A stretch of DNA of 64,000 bases from Lacibacter sediminis (GTDB lineage Bacteria; Bacteroidota; Bacteroidia; Chitinophagales; Chitinophagaceae). The notes below the pieces were generated by a model that searched no databases, was not told where the DNA came from, and was given only the letters and a program-made list of their open reading frames with translations. Every line of letters begins with the position of its first letter. Position 1 is the stretch's first letter. The translations under genes and the position numbers were made by a program. The stretch is taken from assembly GCF_014168535.1 (NCBI RefSeq), contig NZ_CP060007.1, positions 682,001 to 746,000 on the forward strand, given 5' to 3'. This document shows, one piece after another, positions 47,570 through 56,873 of this stretch.

Positions 47570-48627
47570 TGGATATGATTTTATTAGCAGTTGATTGGGC
47601 ATTGGTGCTGGAGAAATTCATCTTCATCGCATTCATCATCACCGTTTCATTGGTGGTTGCGCTGTACATGACGTTCGGCGAACGCAAAGTAGCGGCATGG
47701 ATTCAGGATCGTGTTGGTCCCAACCGTGCAGGTCCGTTTGGTATATTACAACCATTGGCCGATGGTGTAAAGATGTTTTTCAAAGAAGAGATCATTCCCA
47801 CTTCTTCCAATAAAATTTTATTTATTCTTGGTCCTTCATTGGCGATGATTACGGCCATGTTAACCAGCGCTGTTATTCCATGGGGCGACAAAGTAGAATT
47901 ATTCGGACGCACCATCTCCTTGCAGATTGCTGATGTAAATATTGGTATCCTGTATGTGTTTGGTATTTTGAGTTTGGGTGTATATGGAATTATGATCGGT
48001 TCATGGGCGAGTAACAACAAGTTCTCGTTAATGGGTGGTTTGCGTGCAGCATCACAGATCATTTCGTATGAACTGGCGATGGGTATCGCATTGATCGCTT
48101 TGATTATGATCACCGGAACATTGAGTCTTGGTGAAATGGTGAAGCAACAACAGGAAGGCTGGTGGAACTTTTTTGTGCAACCACTCGGCTTTTTCATTTT
48201 CTTAGTGTGTGCGTTTGCGGAATGTAACCGTACGCCTTTCGATCTGGCTGAAGCAGAGAACGAATTGATCGGTGGCTACCACTCTGAATATTCAAGTTTG
48301 AAATTGGGTTTCTATTTGTTTGCTGAGTACATCAATATGTTCATCAGCAGTGCAGTGATGGCCACTTTGTATTTTGGCGGCTATGATATCATTCCATTCT
48401 ATGATGAAAGTGCATGGGGTTTTTCAGCCAATATTATGGCGTTGTTAGGTGCTGCTGCATTATTCTTTAAGATTCTTGTTTTCATTTTCATATTCATGTG
48501 GGTACGTTGGACGATTCCAAGATTCCGTTACGATCAGTTGATGAACCTCGGTTGGAAAGGATTGATTCCGCTTTCGTTGTTCAACATGCTCGTTACAGCA
48601 GCGGTGATTTTATTTTTGAAGAAATGA
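47569..48627 (+). CDS. nuoH: NADH-quinone oxidoreductase subunit H
   Basis: A 352-residue membrane subunit at the quinone entrance. YMTFGERKVAAWIQDRVGPNRAGPFGILQPLADGVKMFFKEE is the hallmark, with CAFAECNRTPFDLAEAENELIGGYHSEYSSLKLG later; these hold the conserved acidic residues near the quinone chamber. Eight or more transmembrane helices. Its ATG overlaps the nuoG stop by one base (TAATG). Confidence 0.96.
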   Translation: MDMILLAVDWALVLEKFIFIAFIITVSLVVALYMTFGERKVAAWIQDRVGPNRAGPFGILQPLADGVKMFFKEEIIPTSSNKILFILGPSLAMITAMLTSAVIPWGDKVELFGRTISLQIADVNIGILYVFGILSLGVYGIMIGSWASNNKFSLMGGLRAASQIISYELAMGIALIALIMITGTLSLGEMVKQQQEGWWNFFVQPLGFFIFLVCAFAECNRTPFDLAEAENELIGGYHSEYSSLKLGFYLFAEYINMFISSAVMATLYFGGYDIIPFYDESAWGFSANIMALLGAAALFFKILVFIFIFMWVRWTIPRFRYDQLMNLGWKGLIPLSLFNMLVTAAVILFLKK

Positions 48628-48678
48628 TAAGATGAGTGATGAATGATTAGTGATGAGTAAACGCTGCGGAGTGATTAT

Positions 48679-48820
48679 CCCCTCCTTGGAGGGGTGAAGG
48701 AGAGTTACACAGAAAGAATGATTGAAGGGGTGGGTTGATGAAAAGAATTGTTGCAGTAAAAGAGTCGAGACGCTTTGGTCTCGATGCCGAATAAAACTTC
48801 GGCATGCGACGCAACAAAAG
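48679..48820 (+). repeat. GCGACGCAAC element, copy 3, with double-hairpin insert
   Basis: CCCCTCC/GGAGGGG hairpin (48679-48694), GGTGGGTTG block (48729-48737), then AAAGAGT (48759-48765) is separated from GCGACGCAACAAAAG (48806-48820) by a 40-nt insert absent from copy 2. The insert is two hairpins: CGAGAC/GTCTCG (48766-48783) and ATGCCGAA/TTCGGCAT (48784-48805). Confidence 0.65.
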
Positions 48821-48852
48821 AAGAAGAGAGAGTTGAAGTGCGTGACAAAAAA

Positions 48853-48860
48853 TATATTTG
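48853..48860 (+). promoter_or_regulatory. -7 box TATATTTG upstream of nuoI
   Basis: TATATTTG followed by C, 22 nt before the nuoI ATG, with a TTG at 48833-48835 (17 nt spacing) as a possible -33 element. It may be an internal promoter in the nuo operon. Confidence 0.5.
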
Positions 48861-48882
48861 CAAACTTTTATAAAAAACGTTG

Positions 48883-49449
48883 ATGCAATTAACAAACAAA
48901 GCAAAACTGGTAGACCGTAAGCCGTTGAGCATTGCAGAAAAGATTTATCTGCCTGCAATTCTTAAGGGAATGGGTATTACGTTTTCGCATATTTTTAAAA
49001 AGAAGGTAACGATTCAATACCCGGAACAAACACGGCCATTCAGTCCTGTGTTTCGTGGTTTGCATATTCTGAACCGTGATGAAGAAGGACGTGAAAATTG
49101 TACGGCCTGTGGACTGTGTGCAGTAGCTTGCCCGGCAGAAGCCATTACAATGGATGCGGCAGAACGTTTGCCCGGCGAAGAACATTTATATCGTGAAGAA
49201 AAATATGCAGCAAAGTATGAGATCAATATGCTGCGTTGTATTTTCTGTGGTTTGTGTGAAGAGGCTTGTCCGAAAGATGCGATCTATTTAACCGAAACAT
49301 TTGCACCTGCGAATTACAGCAGACAAAGTTTTATATATGGTAAAGACAACCTGGTGATTCCTCATCCAAAGGAAAACCCGGAAGCATTTACCAAAGCGAA
49401 AGGATTAATTGACGAACGAAAGGCGAAAGCCAATCAACAGACTGCATAA
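48883..49449 (+). CDS. nuoI: NADH-quinone oxidoreductase subunit I
   Basis: About 188 residues of an 8Fe ferredoxin-like subunit carrying two [4Fe-4S] clusters between NuoG and NuoB. The ligand motifs are ENCTACGLCAVACPAEAI and MLRCIFCGLCEEACPKDAI. The ATG at 48883 is used (an in-frame ATG three bases upstream at 48880 is equivalent). RGLHILNRDEEGRE ahead of the first cluster is the usual NuoI link. The tail is charged. Confidence 0.95.
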   Translation: MQLTNKAKLVDRKPLSIAEKIYLPAILKGMGITFSHIFKKKVTIQYPEQTRPFSPVFRGLHILNRDEEGRENCTACGLCAVACPAEAITMDAAERLPGEEHLYREEKYAAKYEINMLRCIFCGLCEEACPKDAIYLTETFAPANYSRQSFIYGKDNLVIPHPKENPEAFTKAKGLIDERKAKANQQTA

Positions 49450-49450
49450 C

Positions 49451-49954
49451 ATGAGCATTACTGAAATTCTATTCTGGTTCCTCAGTGCAATGGCACTTGG
49501 CGGAGCATTGATGATGGTTACCAGCAAAAACCCGGTGTATAGTGTACTGTGGTTGATTGTTGTATTCTTTGCAATTTCCGGTCATTATATTTTATTGAAC
49601 GCACAGTTTCTTGCAGTGGTGAACATCATTGTATATGCAGGGGCTATCATGGTATTGTTCCTCTTCGTGATCATGCTCATGAACATGAATGCAGATAATG
49701 AACCACAGAAAAATAAATGGCTGAAAATAGCCGGCGCTGTTGCAGGTGGTAGTTTAATGTTGGTGTTTGTAGCTGCTTTGAGGCAAACAGAAACCTTGCA
49801 GGCGCAACAGGTGAACATGGGCGGTGAAGCAGGATTAATTAAAACATTGGGTAAAACATTGTTTACCGATTATGTATTACCATTCGAAATCAGCAGTGTG
49901 TTGTTTTTAAGTGCGATGGTAGGTGCAGTGGTTATAGGGAAGAAAGGAGATTAA
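49451..49954 (+). CDS. nuoJ: NADH-quinone oxidoreductase subunit J
   Basis: A 167-residue membrane subunit with five hydrophobic helices. Landmarks: [22 protein letters not shown], then [27 protein letters not shown], the conserved Tyr/Gly helix. The ATG at 49451 lies one base after the nuoI stop; the earlier ATG at 49409 would overlap nuoI and is less likely. Confidence 0.95.
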   Translation: MSITEILFWFLSAMALGGALMMVTSKNPVYSVLWLIVVFFAISGHYILLNAQFLAVVNIIVYAGAIMVLFLFVIMLMNMNADNEPQKNKWLKIAGAVAGGSLMLVFVAALRQTETLQAQQVNMGGEAGLIKTLGKTLFTDYVLPFEISSVLFLSAMVGAVVIGKKGD

Positions 49955-49974
49955 GAAATTCTCAAATTGAATTT

Positions 49975-50310
49975 ATGCCGATCAATTATTATATCATTCT
50001 TGCAGTTGCGTTATTCAGCATTGGAGTAGCGGGTGTGTTAACACGCCGCAATGCGATCATCATTTTTATGTGTATTGAATTAATGCTGAATGCGGTAAAC
50101 CTGTTGCTGGTTGCATTTTCAAAAATGCATTATGCCAATGCAATAGCTGCTGATCCTTCTGCAGTTGCAGGGACAGAAGCACAATTGTTTGTATTCTTTA
50201 TCATGGTGGTGGCTGCAGCGGAGGTGAGTGTGGGACTGGCCATTATTGTGATGATGTACAGGAATATTCACAGTGTGGATGTAAACTTTTTGAACAGACT
50301 TAAACATTAA
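49975..50310 (+). CDS. nuoK: NADH-quinone oxidoreductase subunit K
   Basis: A 111-residue, three-helix antiporter-like subunit. The conserved Glu residues for proton transfer are in [21 protein letters not shown] and [22 protein letters not shown]. The ATG follows nuoJ after 20 bp. Confidence 0.95.
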   Translation: MPINYYIILAVALFSIGVAGVLTRRNAIIIFMCIELMLNAVNLLLVAFSKMHYANAIAADPSAVAGTEAQLFVFFIMVVAAAEVSVGLAIIVMMYRNIHSVDVNFLNRLKH

Positions 50311-50376
50311 TACAGAAGTACGAACTACGAAGTACGAATGACGTACTTCCAACTTCGTGCCTCGTACTTGACTATT
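50311..50376. repeat. GTACGAAGTACGA palindromic repeat in the nuoK-nuoL spacer
   Basis: AGAAGTACGAACTACGAAGTA is followed by GTACTTCCAACTTCGTGCCT, so the two halves can pair. ACTTCGTGCCTCGTACTT (50352-50369) differs by one base from the repeat inside the phosphatase gene. Confidence 0.7.
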
Positions 50377-52284
50377 ATGAACAGTATTATCGACTTGGTT
50401 TATTTGGTTCCTTTGTTTCCGTTGATTGGTTTTCTGATCAATGGATTAGGCAGGAAGAATCTCAGCAAATCGCTCAGCGGCATTATTGGCAGCGGGGTGA
50501 TCCTTGCATCATTCATTGTGAGTTTGCTGATCTTTAACGAAACAAGAGCCGAAGGTTTTACAGCTATAACCGTAAACCTGTTTGAGTTTATTAATGTAGC
50601 CGGGCTGAATATTCCTTTCGCTTTCCAGGTTGATCAGTTATCAGCTTTATTTCTTTTGATCATTACCGGTGTTGGTTTTCTCATTCATGTGTATTCTACT
50701 TCTTATATGCATGAAGAAGCACCACATCATTATGCACGCTACTTCGCTTACCTGAATTTATTTGTGTTCAGTATGTTGTTGCTGGTGCTGGGTGCGAACT
50801 ATCTCATCATGTTCATTGGATGGGAAGGTGTTGGTCTTTGTTCCTATTTACTTATCGGTTACTGGTTTAAGAATAATGAATATGGCAATGCTGCACGCAA
50901 AGCCTTTGTGATGAACCGTATTGGCGATCTTGGTTTTTTATTAGGCTTGTTCTTCATCATTCAACAGTTTGGATCATTAACGTATAGCGAGGTATTTGCA
51001 AATGCACAGGGAACTGATACCGCTATTCTAACTGTCATTACCTTGTTATTGTTTGTTGGTGCAACCGGTAAGAGTGCACAGATTCCATTGTACACATGGT
51101 TGCCTGATGCGATGGCGGGTCCAACACCTGTATCTGCCTTGATCCATGCTGCAACGATGGTGACTGCAGGTATCTACATGATTGCACGCAGTAATATTCT
51201 TTACACTCTTGCACCTGTTTCACAAACAGTAGTTACAGTTATTGGATTAGCAACAGCTATCCTTGCTGCAACTATCGCTATCAAACAAAACGATATTAAA
51301 AAAGTACTGGCTTATTCAACAGTAAGTCAGTTAGGTTATATGTTCCTTGGTTTAGGTGTAGGTGCTTACACCGGTGCGGTGTTTCATGTAATGACACATG
51401 CATTCTTCAAAGCATTGTTGTTCTTAGGTGCAGGTAGCGTTATTCATGCCATGCATCACGAGCAAGACATCCGTAAGATGGGTGGCCTGGCGAAAAAACT
51501 TCCAACAACACACTGGACTTTCCTGGCAGGTTGTATTGCTATTGCAGGTATTCCTCCGTTCAGTGGATTCTTTTCAAAAGACGAAATTTTAGTGCATGCA
51601 TTTGCTGCGAATCCTGTTTACTATGTCATCGGTTTAGCAGGTGCATTGATGACTGCTTTCTATATGTTCCGATTATACGCCATGACGTTTAGAGGAACAT
51701 TCCGTGGTACACATGAGCAGGAACATCACTTGCATGAAAGTCCATGGCAAATGACGATGCCGTTAGTGGTGTTGGCAGTGTTGGCGATCGTTGCAGGTTT
51801 TGTTGGTATTCCTGAATTGTTTGCTGCTGATGCACACAAGCTGGAGCATTACTTAGCTCCTGTATTTAAAGCCTCAACAGAACTTGCAGAAGCGCATCAT
51901 GTAGAGCATTCAACTGAATATATTTTATTGGCCGTAAGTATAACACTCATTGTTCTTTCAATCCTCTATGCATTAAATCGTTTCAGCAAAAAACCTGAAA
52001 CCGGCGAAGCAGAAGGGTTTGGAAAAGTGTTGGCCAACAAATGGTATGTAGATGAACTATACAACAGCATTATCACAAAACCATTGAATGGCTTGGGTGC
52101 ATTTACAAATCGTTTTATTGAGAAAAGTAGTATTGATGGAATCGTAAACGGTGTAGGCAAGAGCGTACAGTGGGGTGGCCGTCAATTGCGGTTAATGCAA
52201 AGCGGACAAGTTGGTTCTTATGTACTGTGGATGGTGTTGGGCATTCTGATATTATTTGTAATCACAATTACAATCCTTAAATAA
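50377..52284 (+). CDS. nuoL: NADH-quinone oxidoreductase subunit L
   Basis: A 635-residue antiporter-like proton-pumping subunit at the tip of the membrane arm. Landmarks: GWEGVGLCSYLLIGYW, LPDAMAGPTPVSALIHAATMVTAGIYMI, NDIKKVLAYSTVSQLGYMFLGLG and HAFFKALLFLGAGSVIHAMHHEQD. The long C-terminal helix region after about 520 is also present. The ATG at 50377 (MNSIIDLVYLVPL) is preferred; an ATG at 50338 lies inside the spacer repeat. Confidence 0.95.
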   Translation: MNSIIDLVYLVPLFPLIGFLINGLGRKNLSKSLSGIIGSGVILASFIVSLLIFNETRAEGFTAITVNLFEFINVAGLNIPFAFQVDQLSALFLLIITGVGFLIHVYSTSYMHEEAPHHYARYFAYLNLFVFSMLLLVLGANYLIMFIGWEGVGLCSYLLIGYWFKNNEYGNAARKAFVMNRIGDLGFLLGLFFIIQQFGSLTYSEVFANAQGTDTAILTVITLLLFVGATGKSAQIPLYTWLPDAMAGPTPVSALIHAATMVTAGIYMIARSNILYTLAPVSQTVVTVIGLATAILAATIAIKQNDIKKVLAYSTVSQLGYMFLGLGVGAYTGAVFHVMTHAFFKALLFLGAGSVIHAMHHEQDIRKMGGLAKKLPTTHWTFLAGCIAIAGIPPFSGFFSKDEILVHAFAANPVYYVIGLAGALMTAFYMFRLYAMTFRGTFRGTHEQEHHLHESPWQMTMPLVVLAVLAIVAGFVGIPELFAADAHKLEHYLAPVFKASTELAEAHHVEHSTEYILLAVSITLIVLSILYALNRFSKKPETGEAEGFGKVLANKWYVDELYNSIITKPLNGLGAFTNRFIEKSSIDGIVNGVGKSVQWGGRQLRLMQSGQVGSYVLWMVLGILILFVITITILK

Positions 52285-52302
52285 ACCGGGTTAAAACTGT
52301 TT

Positions 52303-53739
52303 ATGACTGCATTATTGTTGATATTGGTTCCGTTAATTGGTGGTCTTGTTACTTTTTTCGTGAAACAGGAAAGCCAGGTAAAGCTCTGGAGTTTTGTGGT
52401 ATCGCTGGTTACGTTGGTAGCTATGAGTGTTAACCTGTTGATGCATGATGAAGCTGGCAGAAGCTTTACAGCTGAGTGGTTACCGATGCTCGGCTCATCG
52501 TTTGCTTTGCAGATGGATGGTGCCAGCACATTACTTTGTTTCCTCACTGCACTTTGTTATCCCATCATCTTTGCTTCTACGTGGAAAAGCAGTTATGCAT
52601 CGCCCAATAGTTTCTATGGATTGATGTTGCTGGCACAAGCCGGTATTACCGGCGTTTTCCTTGCAGCTGATGGATTATTGTTCTACTTCTTCTGGGAGTT
52701 GGCATTGATCCCTGTGTATTTTCTCTGCAGCAAATGGGGTGGTGAAAAACGAATTGCAGTTACATTTAAATTCTTCATTTATACATTCATTGGTTCACTG
52801 TTGATGCTGGTTGGTTTGTTGTACATGTACTATCAAACTGCCGATGCATCATTCTCCATGCAATCATTGTATGCAGTGAAATTGAGTGCTGAGCAACAGT
52901 CGTGGTTATTCTGGTTGTTCTTTATTGCTTTCGCTGTAAAGATGCCGGTGTTTCCTTTTCACACATGGCAGCCCGATACTTATGAACAATCACCCACAGC
53001 TGTAACCATGGTGTTGAGTGCATTGATGGTGAAGATGGGTTTGTTTGCAGTAATCCGTTGGTTGTTGCCTTTGTTTCCTGATGCTGCTGTGCAATACGAT
53101 AACGTAGTGATTGGTTTAAGTGTGATTGGTATGATCTACGCAAGTGTTCTTGCCATGCAACAGGACGATATTAAACGTTTGATCGCTTATTCTTCTATTG
53201 CACATATTGGCTTGATGGCTGCTGCATTGTTTGTAAACAACGAAAGTGGTTTGCAAGGTGCAATGATCCAGTTGTTCAGTCATGGTGTGAATGTGTTGGG
53301 TATGTGGATCGTCATTGAACTGATTGAACGTCGCTTTGGTACACGTAAGATGAGTGAGTTGGGCGGTCTTGCACAAAAGGCGCCGGGCTTAACGATTTTA
53401 TTGGTGATTGTTGCATTGGCAAACGTGGCATTACCATTGACCAATGCATTCATTGGTGAATTCTTAATGTTCAACGGTTTGTTCAAATTCAATGTATGGT
53501 ATGCGGCTGTTGGTGGGTTAAGCATTATCCTAAGTGCGATCTATACATTGCGTATGATCCAGAAAGTATTTTACGGAAACGAAAACACATTAACAGCAAC
53601 GGGAGAAGATATCAACTGGTTTGAAAAAGCAAGTCTGGCTGTAATTGTTGTGGCCATTTTTGTAATGGGGGTTTATCCCAAACCTGTATTTGAATTAACA
53701 ACAGATACTGTAACCTTGATACTTGGTGTGTTTAAATAA
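52303..53739 (+). CDS. nuoM: NADH-quinone oxidoreductase subunit M
   Basis: A 478-residue antiporter-like proton-pumping subunit. FFWELALIPVYFLCSKWGGEKR (conserved Glu), FHTWQPDTYEQSPTAVTMVLSALMVKMGLFAVIRW and MQQDDIKRLIAYSSIAHIGLM are the family motifs; SHGVNVLGMWIVIEL replaces the more usual sequence near the second half. It follows nuoL by 18 bp. Confidence 0.95.
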   Translation: MTALLLILVPLIGGLVTFFVKQESQVKLWSFVVSLVTLVAMSVNLLMHDEAGRSFTAEWLPMLGSSFALQMDGASTLLCFLTALCYPIIFASTWKSSYASPNSFYGLMLLAQAGITGVFLAADGLLFYFFWELALIPVYFLCSKWGGEKRIAVTFKFFIYTFIGSLLMLVGLLYMYYQTADASFSMQSLYAVKLSAEQQSWLFWLFFIAFAVKMPVFPFHTWQPDTYEQSPTAVTMVLSALMVKMGLFAVIRWLLPLFPDAAVQYDNVVIGLSVIGMIYASVLAMQQDDIKRLIAYSSIAHIGLMAAALFVNNESGLQGAMIQLFSHGVNVLGMWIVIELIERRFGTRKMSELGGLAQKAPGLTILLVIVALANVALPLTNAFIGEFLMFNGLFKFNVWYAAVGGLSIILSAIYTLRMIQKVFYGNENTLTATGEDINWFEKASLAVIVVAIFVMGVYPKPVFELTTDTVTLILGVFK

Positions 53740-53757
53740 TTTATTCAACGAAGAACG

Positions 53758-55137
53758 ATGAACCTGATTTTAATTTCGGCGATTTGGGGTATTGTGATGA
53801 TGTTCAGCGGTTTGTTTCTCAAGAGCAAATCGTCTGCAAAAACTGTTGCATTGATTGGATCGATCGCTTTACTGATTGGTAACTTTTTTGATCTCTCCGG
53901 CAAGATGATCATCGACAGCAACTTCAATGGTATGCTGCAATACGAACGCTTTGGCTTGTTGTTCTTAACCGTTCTGATTCTTGCTCTCATCATGTACATC
54001 CTGCTCAGCGGTAAAGAGGTGGAAGCTGTGGGCAATCATCCGTTTGAATATTTTGCGTTGATCTTTTTTGTCATGAGTGGTGCAGGTTTAGTAGCGTTAT
54101 TCAACAACTTACTTATTCTGTTTATCGGTATTGAGATCATTTCTATTCCGCTATACATTCTTACCGGCTCCGATAAGCGAAATCTCAAGAGTAATGAAGC
54201 TGCTTTGAAGTATTTCCTGATGGGATCTTTCTCAACAGGTATCATGCTCATGGGTATTGCCTTTCTTTATGGAGCAACAGGTTCGTTTCAGTTGGAACAA
54301 TTAATGATGCAGCCACAGGAAGATTATAAAGTTTTCATGTTGATCGGCATTGTAATGATCATGGTGGCACTTGCATTTAAAGTATCAGCGGCTCCGTTTC
54401 ATTTCTGGACACCTGATGTGTACGATGGTGCACCAACTGTGTTCACTTCATTCATGGCAACCATTGTGAAAGCGGCCGTGTTCATTGGTTTTTTAAACCT
54501 GTTTGCAAATGCATTCGGCAACAAAACCGGCAACTGGCAAATGACGGTTGCTATTATTACTGCTCTTACGTTGTTCATTGGAAATATTACAGCTGTTTAC
54601 CAGCAAAGTGTAAAACGCATGCTGGCTTATTCAAGTATTGCGCAGGCAGGCTTTATGATGTTTTCAGTTTTTGCCATCAATGATATGGCGAAGCAAGGTT
54701 TGTTGCTGTATGCAGCCGCTTATTGTTTTGCTACCATTGGCATCTTTGCAGTATTGGTGAAAATGAAAGATTATACGTTCGATGGTTTCAATGGTCTTGC
54801 TAAGAAGCAACCATTGGTTGCCCTTGTCTTAACTGTTTGTTTACTCTCTCTGGCAGGTATTCCTTTAACCGCAGGGTTCTTCGCTAAATATTTTGTACTG
54901 GCAGCAGCTGTTAAAACAGGTACCTACCTCTGGTTGGTGATCTTTGCGGTTGTAATGGCAGCGGTGAGTGTGTATTATTATTTCCGTATTATCCAGGCAA
55001 TGTATTTTAAAGAAGGTGAAGGACAGGAAATGGCGATCACAACTCCGTTTAAAGCTTTATTGTTGACTGTTGCGGCTGTGGTAATCCTGCTGGGTGTTTA
55101 TCCAAGCTTACTGCTGAACTGGCTTACATTTTTCTGA
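53758..55137 (+). CDS. nuoN: NADH-quinone oxidoreductase subunit N
   Basis: A 459-residue antiporter-like proton-pumping subunit. FIGIEIISIPLYILTGSDKRNLKSNEAALKYFLMGSFSTGIMLMG, FKVSAAPFHFWTPDVYDGAPTVFTSFMATIVKAA and VKRMLAYSSIAQAGFMMF identify it. It is the last complex I gene; no strong terminator is seen in the 154-bp spacer that follows. Confidence 0.95.
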   Translation: MNLILISAIWGIVMMFSGLFLKSKSSAKTVALIGSIALLIGNFFDLSGKMIIDSNFNGMLQYERFGLLFLTVLILALIMYILLSGKEVEAVGNHPFEYFALIFFVMSGAGLVALFNNLLILFIGIEIISIPLYILTGSDKRNLKSNEAALKYFLMGSFSTGIMLMGIAFLYGATGSFQLEQLMMQPQEDYKVFMLIGIVMIMVALAFKVSAAPFHFWTPDVYDGAPTVFTSFMATIVKAAVFIGFLNLFANAFGNKTGNWQMTVAIITALTLFIGNITAVYQQSVKRMLAYSSIAQAGFMMFSVFAINDMAKQGLLLYAAAYCFATIGIFAVLVKMKDYTFDGFNGLAKKQPLVALVLTVCLLSLAGIPLTAGFFAKYFVLAAAVKTGTYLWLVIFAVVMAAVSVYYYFRIIQAMYFKEGEGQEMAITTPFKALLLTVAAVVILLGVYPSLLLNWLTFF

Positions 55138-55291
55138 TCGCCTTGTAATCCGATTTTTTAGTTGTTCATATCTGCCGCTGCGGGTGGCAATGCCATTCAT
55201 GGAAACAACTTGCAATTCCCCACAGCTTTCTTAACTTCACAATTGAATAAAGCACGAATCAAACGAAAGTTGCTTTGTTTACATTTCAACA

Positions 55292-56569
55292 ATGACATTT
55301 TCCGACATCTTATCATTGGCATGGCGCACTATACGTTCCAATAAATTACGTACGGGTATTACTGTTTCCATCATCGCATTCGGTATTATGGCGCTGATAG
55401 GCATTATTACTGCCATTGAAGCGATGAATCAGAGTTTGTATGAGAACTTCTCTATCCTCGGTGCCAATTCTTTCAGCATACGTTTTAAAGAACGCAATAT
55501 CCGTTTTGGTGGAGGCCCGAGAAGCGATCTCACCAGAACTAAAAAAGGGGGCAACAAACAACGCAACTCAAATCTCGACAGGTTTATTTCGTTTGAAGAA
55601 GCACGCAGGTTTAAAGATCAGTTTACGTTTCCTGCAACCGTTAGTATCTCCAAATTTGCAAGTGGCAATGCAACTGTTCTTTTTGAAAATGAAAAAACAA
55701 ATCCTAACGTAAGGGTCATCGGTGGCGATGAAAATTATTTGCTCAACAGTGGTTACACATTAGAGCATGGCCGTGATTTTAATAAACTTGATGTAGAAAC
55801 AGGCAGAAACGTGGTGATCATTGGAAGCGATCTTGTGCGTAAGCTGTTTAAAGGAAAAGGTTCTTATGCTGTTGGTAAACTCATACGTATCGGTTCTAAC
55901 CGTTACCGCATTATTGGTGTAATGAAAGAACGGGGTGCGAGTTCATTTTTATCGCTCGATAACCTGGCCCTTGTTTCTTACAACAATGTGCGTCGTGTTT
56001 TCAACAGTAGCGGCAGTTACAATATCACTATCAGGGCAAATGACTTTAAGCAAATGGATGCAGCTGTTGGTGAAGCAACGGGTGTATTTCGCCAGGCACG
56101 AAAACTGAACGTTAAAGACGCTGATAATTTTTATATCGATCGAAGTGACAGTATTGTTGAAACGCTGAAGAATACACTTCGTTTTGTAAAATATGCTGCA
56201 TACATCATTGGAGCCATTACATTACTTGGTGCTGCTATCGGTTTAACCAATATCATGCTGGTTGCTGTGAGCGAACGTACAAGGGAAATTGGCTTGGCGA
56301 AATCAATTGGTGCAAAAGGTGCAAGCATCCGCACACAATTTTTATGGGAAAGTATTCTCATCAGTTTGCTCGGCGCTTTCTTTGGTATCGTATTAGGAGT
56401 TCTTGTTGGTAACCTTGCTGCTATCTTCTTTAAAACAGGATTTATTGTTCCCTGGGGCTGGGCAGCGCTTGGTGCCATCATCTGTTTCTTTACAGGGTTA
56501 CTTGCAGGTTTATATCCCGCCAGCAAAGCATCAAAGCTTGATCCTATTACTGCTTTACGCTACGAATAA
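55292..56569 (+). CDS. FtsX/MacB-type ABC transporter permease
   Basis: A 425-residue permease with an N-terminal helix (RTGITVSIIAFGIMALIGIITAIE), a large periplasmic MacB-like core domain (about 45-280, for example GGDENYLLNSGYTLEHGRDF and VVIIGSDLVRKLF), and three C-terminal helices with the FtsX signature ERTREIGLAKSIGAKGASIRTQFLWESILISLLGA and GLLAGLYPASKASKLDPITALRYE. Such permeases mechanically couple ATP hydrolysis to outer-envelope substrates. No ATPase gene is adjacent, so its partner is encoded elsewhere. Confidence 0.9.
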   Translation: MTFSDILSLAWRTIRSNKLRTGITVSIIAFGIMALIGIITAIEAMNQSLYENFSILGANSFSIRFKERNIRFGGGPRSDLTRTKKGGNKQRNSNLDRFISFEEARRFKDQFTFPATVSISKFASGNATVLFENEKTNPNVRVIGGDENYLLNSGYTLEHGRDFNKLDVETGRNVVIIGSDLVRKLFKGKGSYAVGKLIRIGSNRYRIIGVMKERGASSFLSLDNLALVSYNNVRRVFNSSGSYNITIRANDFKQMDAAVGEATGVFRQARKLNVKDADNFYIDRSDSIVETLKNTLRFVKYAAYIIGAITLLGAAIGLTNIMLVAVSERTREIGLAKSIGAKGASIRTQFLWESILISLLGAFFGIVLGVLVGNLAAIFFKTGFIVPWGWAALGAIICFFTGLLAGLYPASKASKLDPITALRYE

Positions 56570-56873
56570 AAAACTGTTTTCTTTTCTTACCATTCATCAT
56601 ACATACTTTGCCGATTGTGAAAGTGTACTTCCCGTTCTCACCGGATTTTATTTCAGAATTCCAGCCGTAAAATATCTTTGTTCTTCCTTTTAAAGGAATT
56701 ACTCCAATGTAGAATTCACATTCTTCGTTTTTTCAGCGCAACTGCTTCCTCAGTCATCAACGTAAGTTCTTAACAAGGTGCACCAACTTACCCACAATGC
56801 TCCTGCATAGCTGTACAAGGCTGTAAATCTTAATCAACAACAATTACTTTTCAATTTTAAACCATTTTCAATC
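56570..56873. other. Gene-free spacer ahead of the flotillin-like gene
   Basis: 304 bp without a supported ORF. A TATCTTTG (-7-like) lies at 56673-56680, which would give a leader of about 190 nt. The rest is AT-rich, and no clear hairpin was found. Confidence 0.5.
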
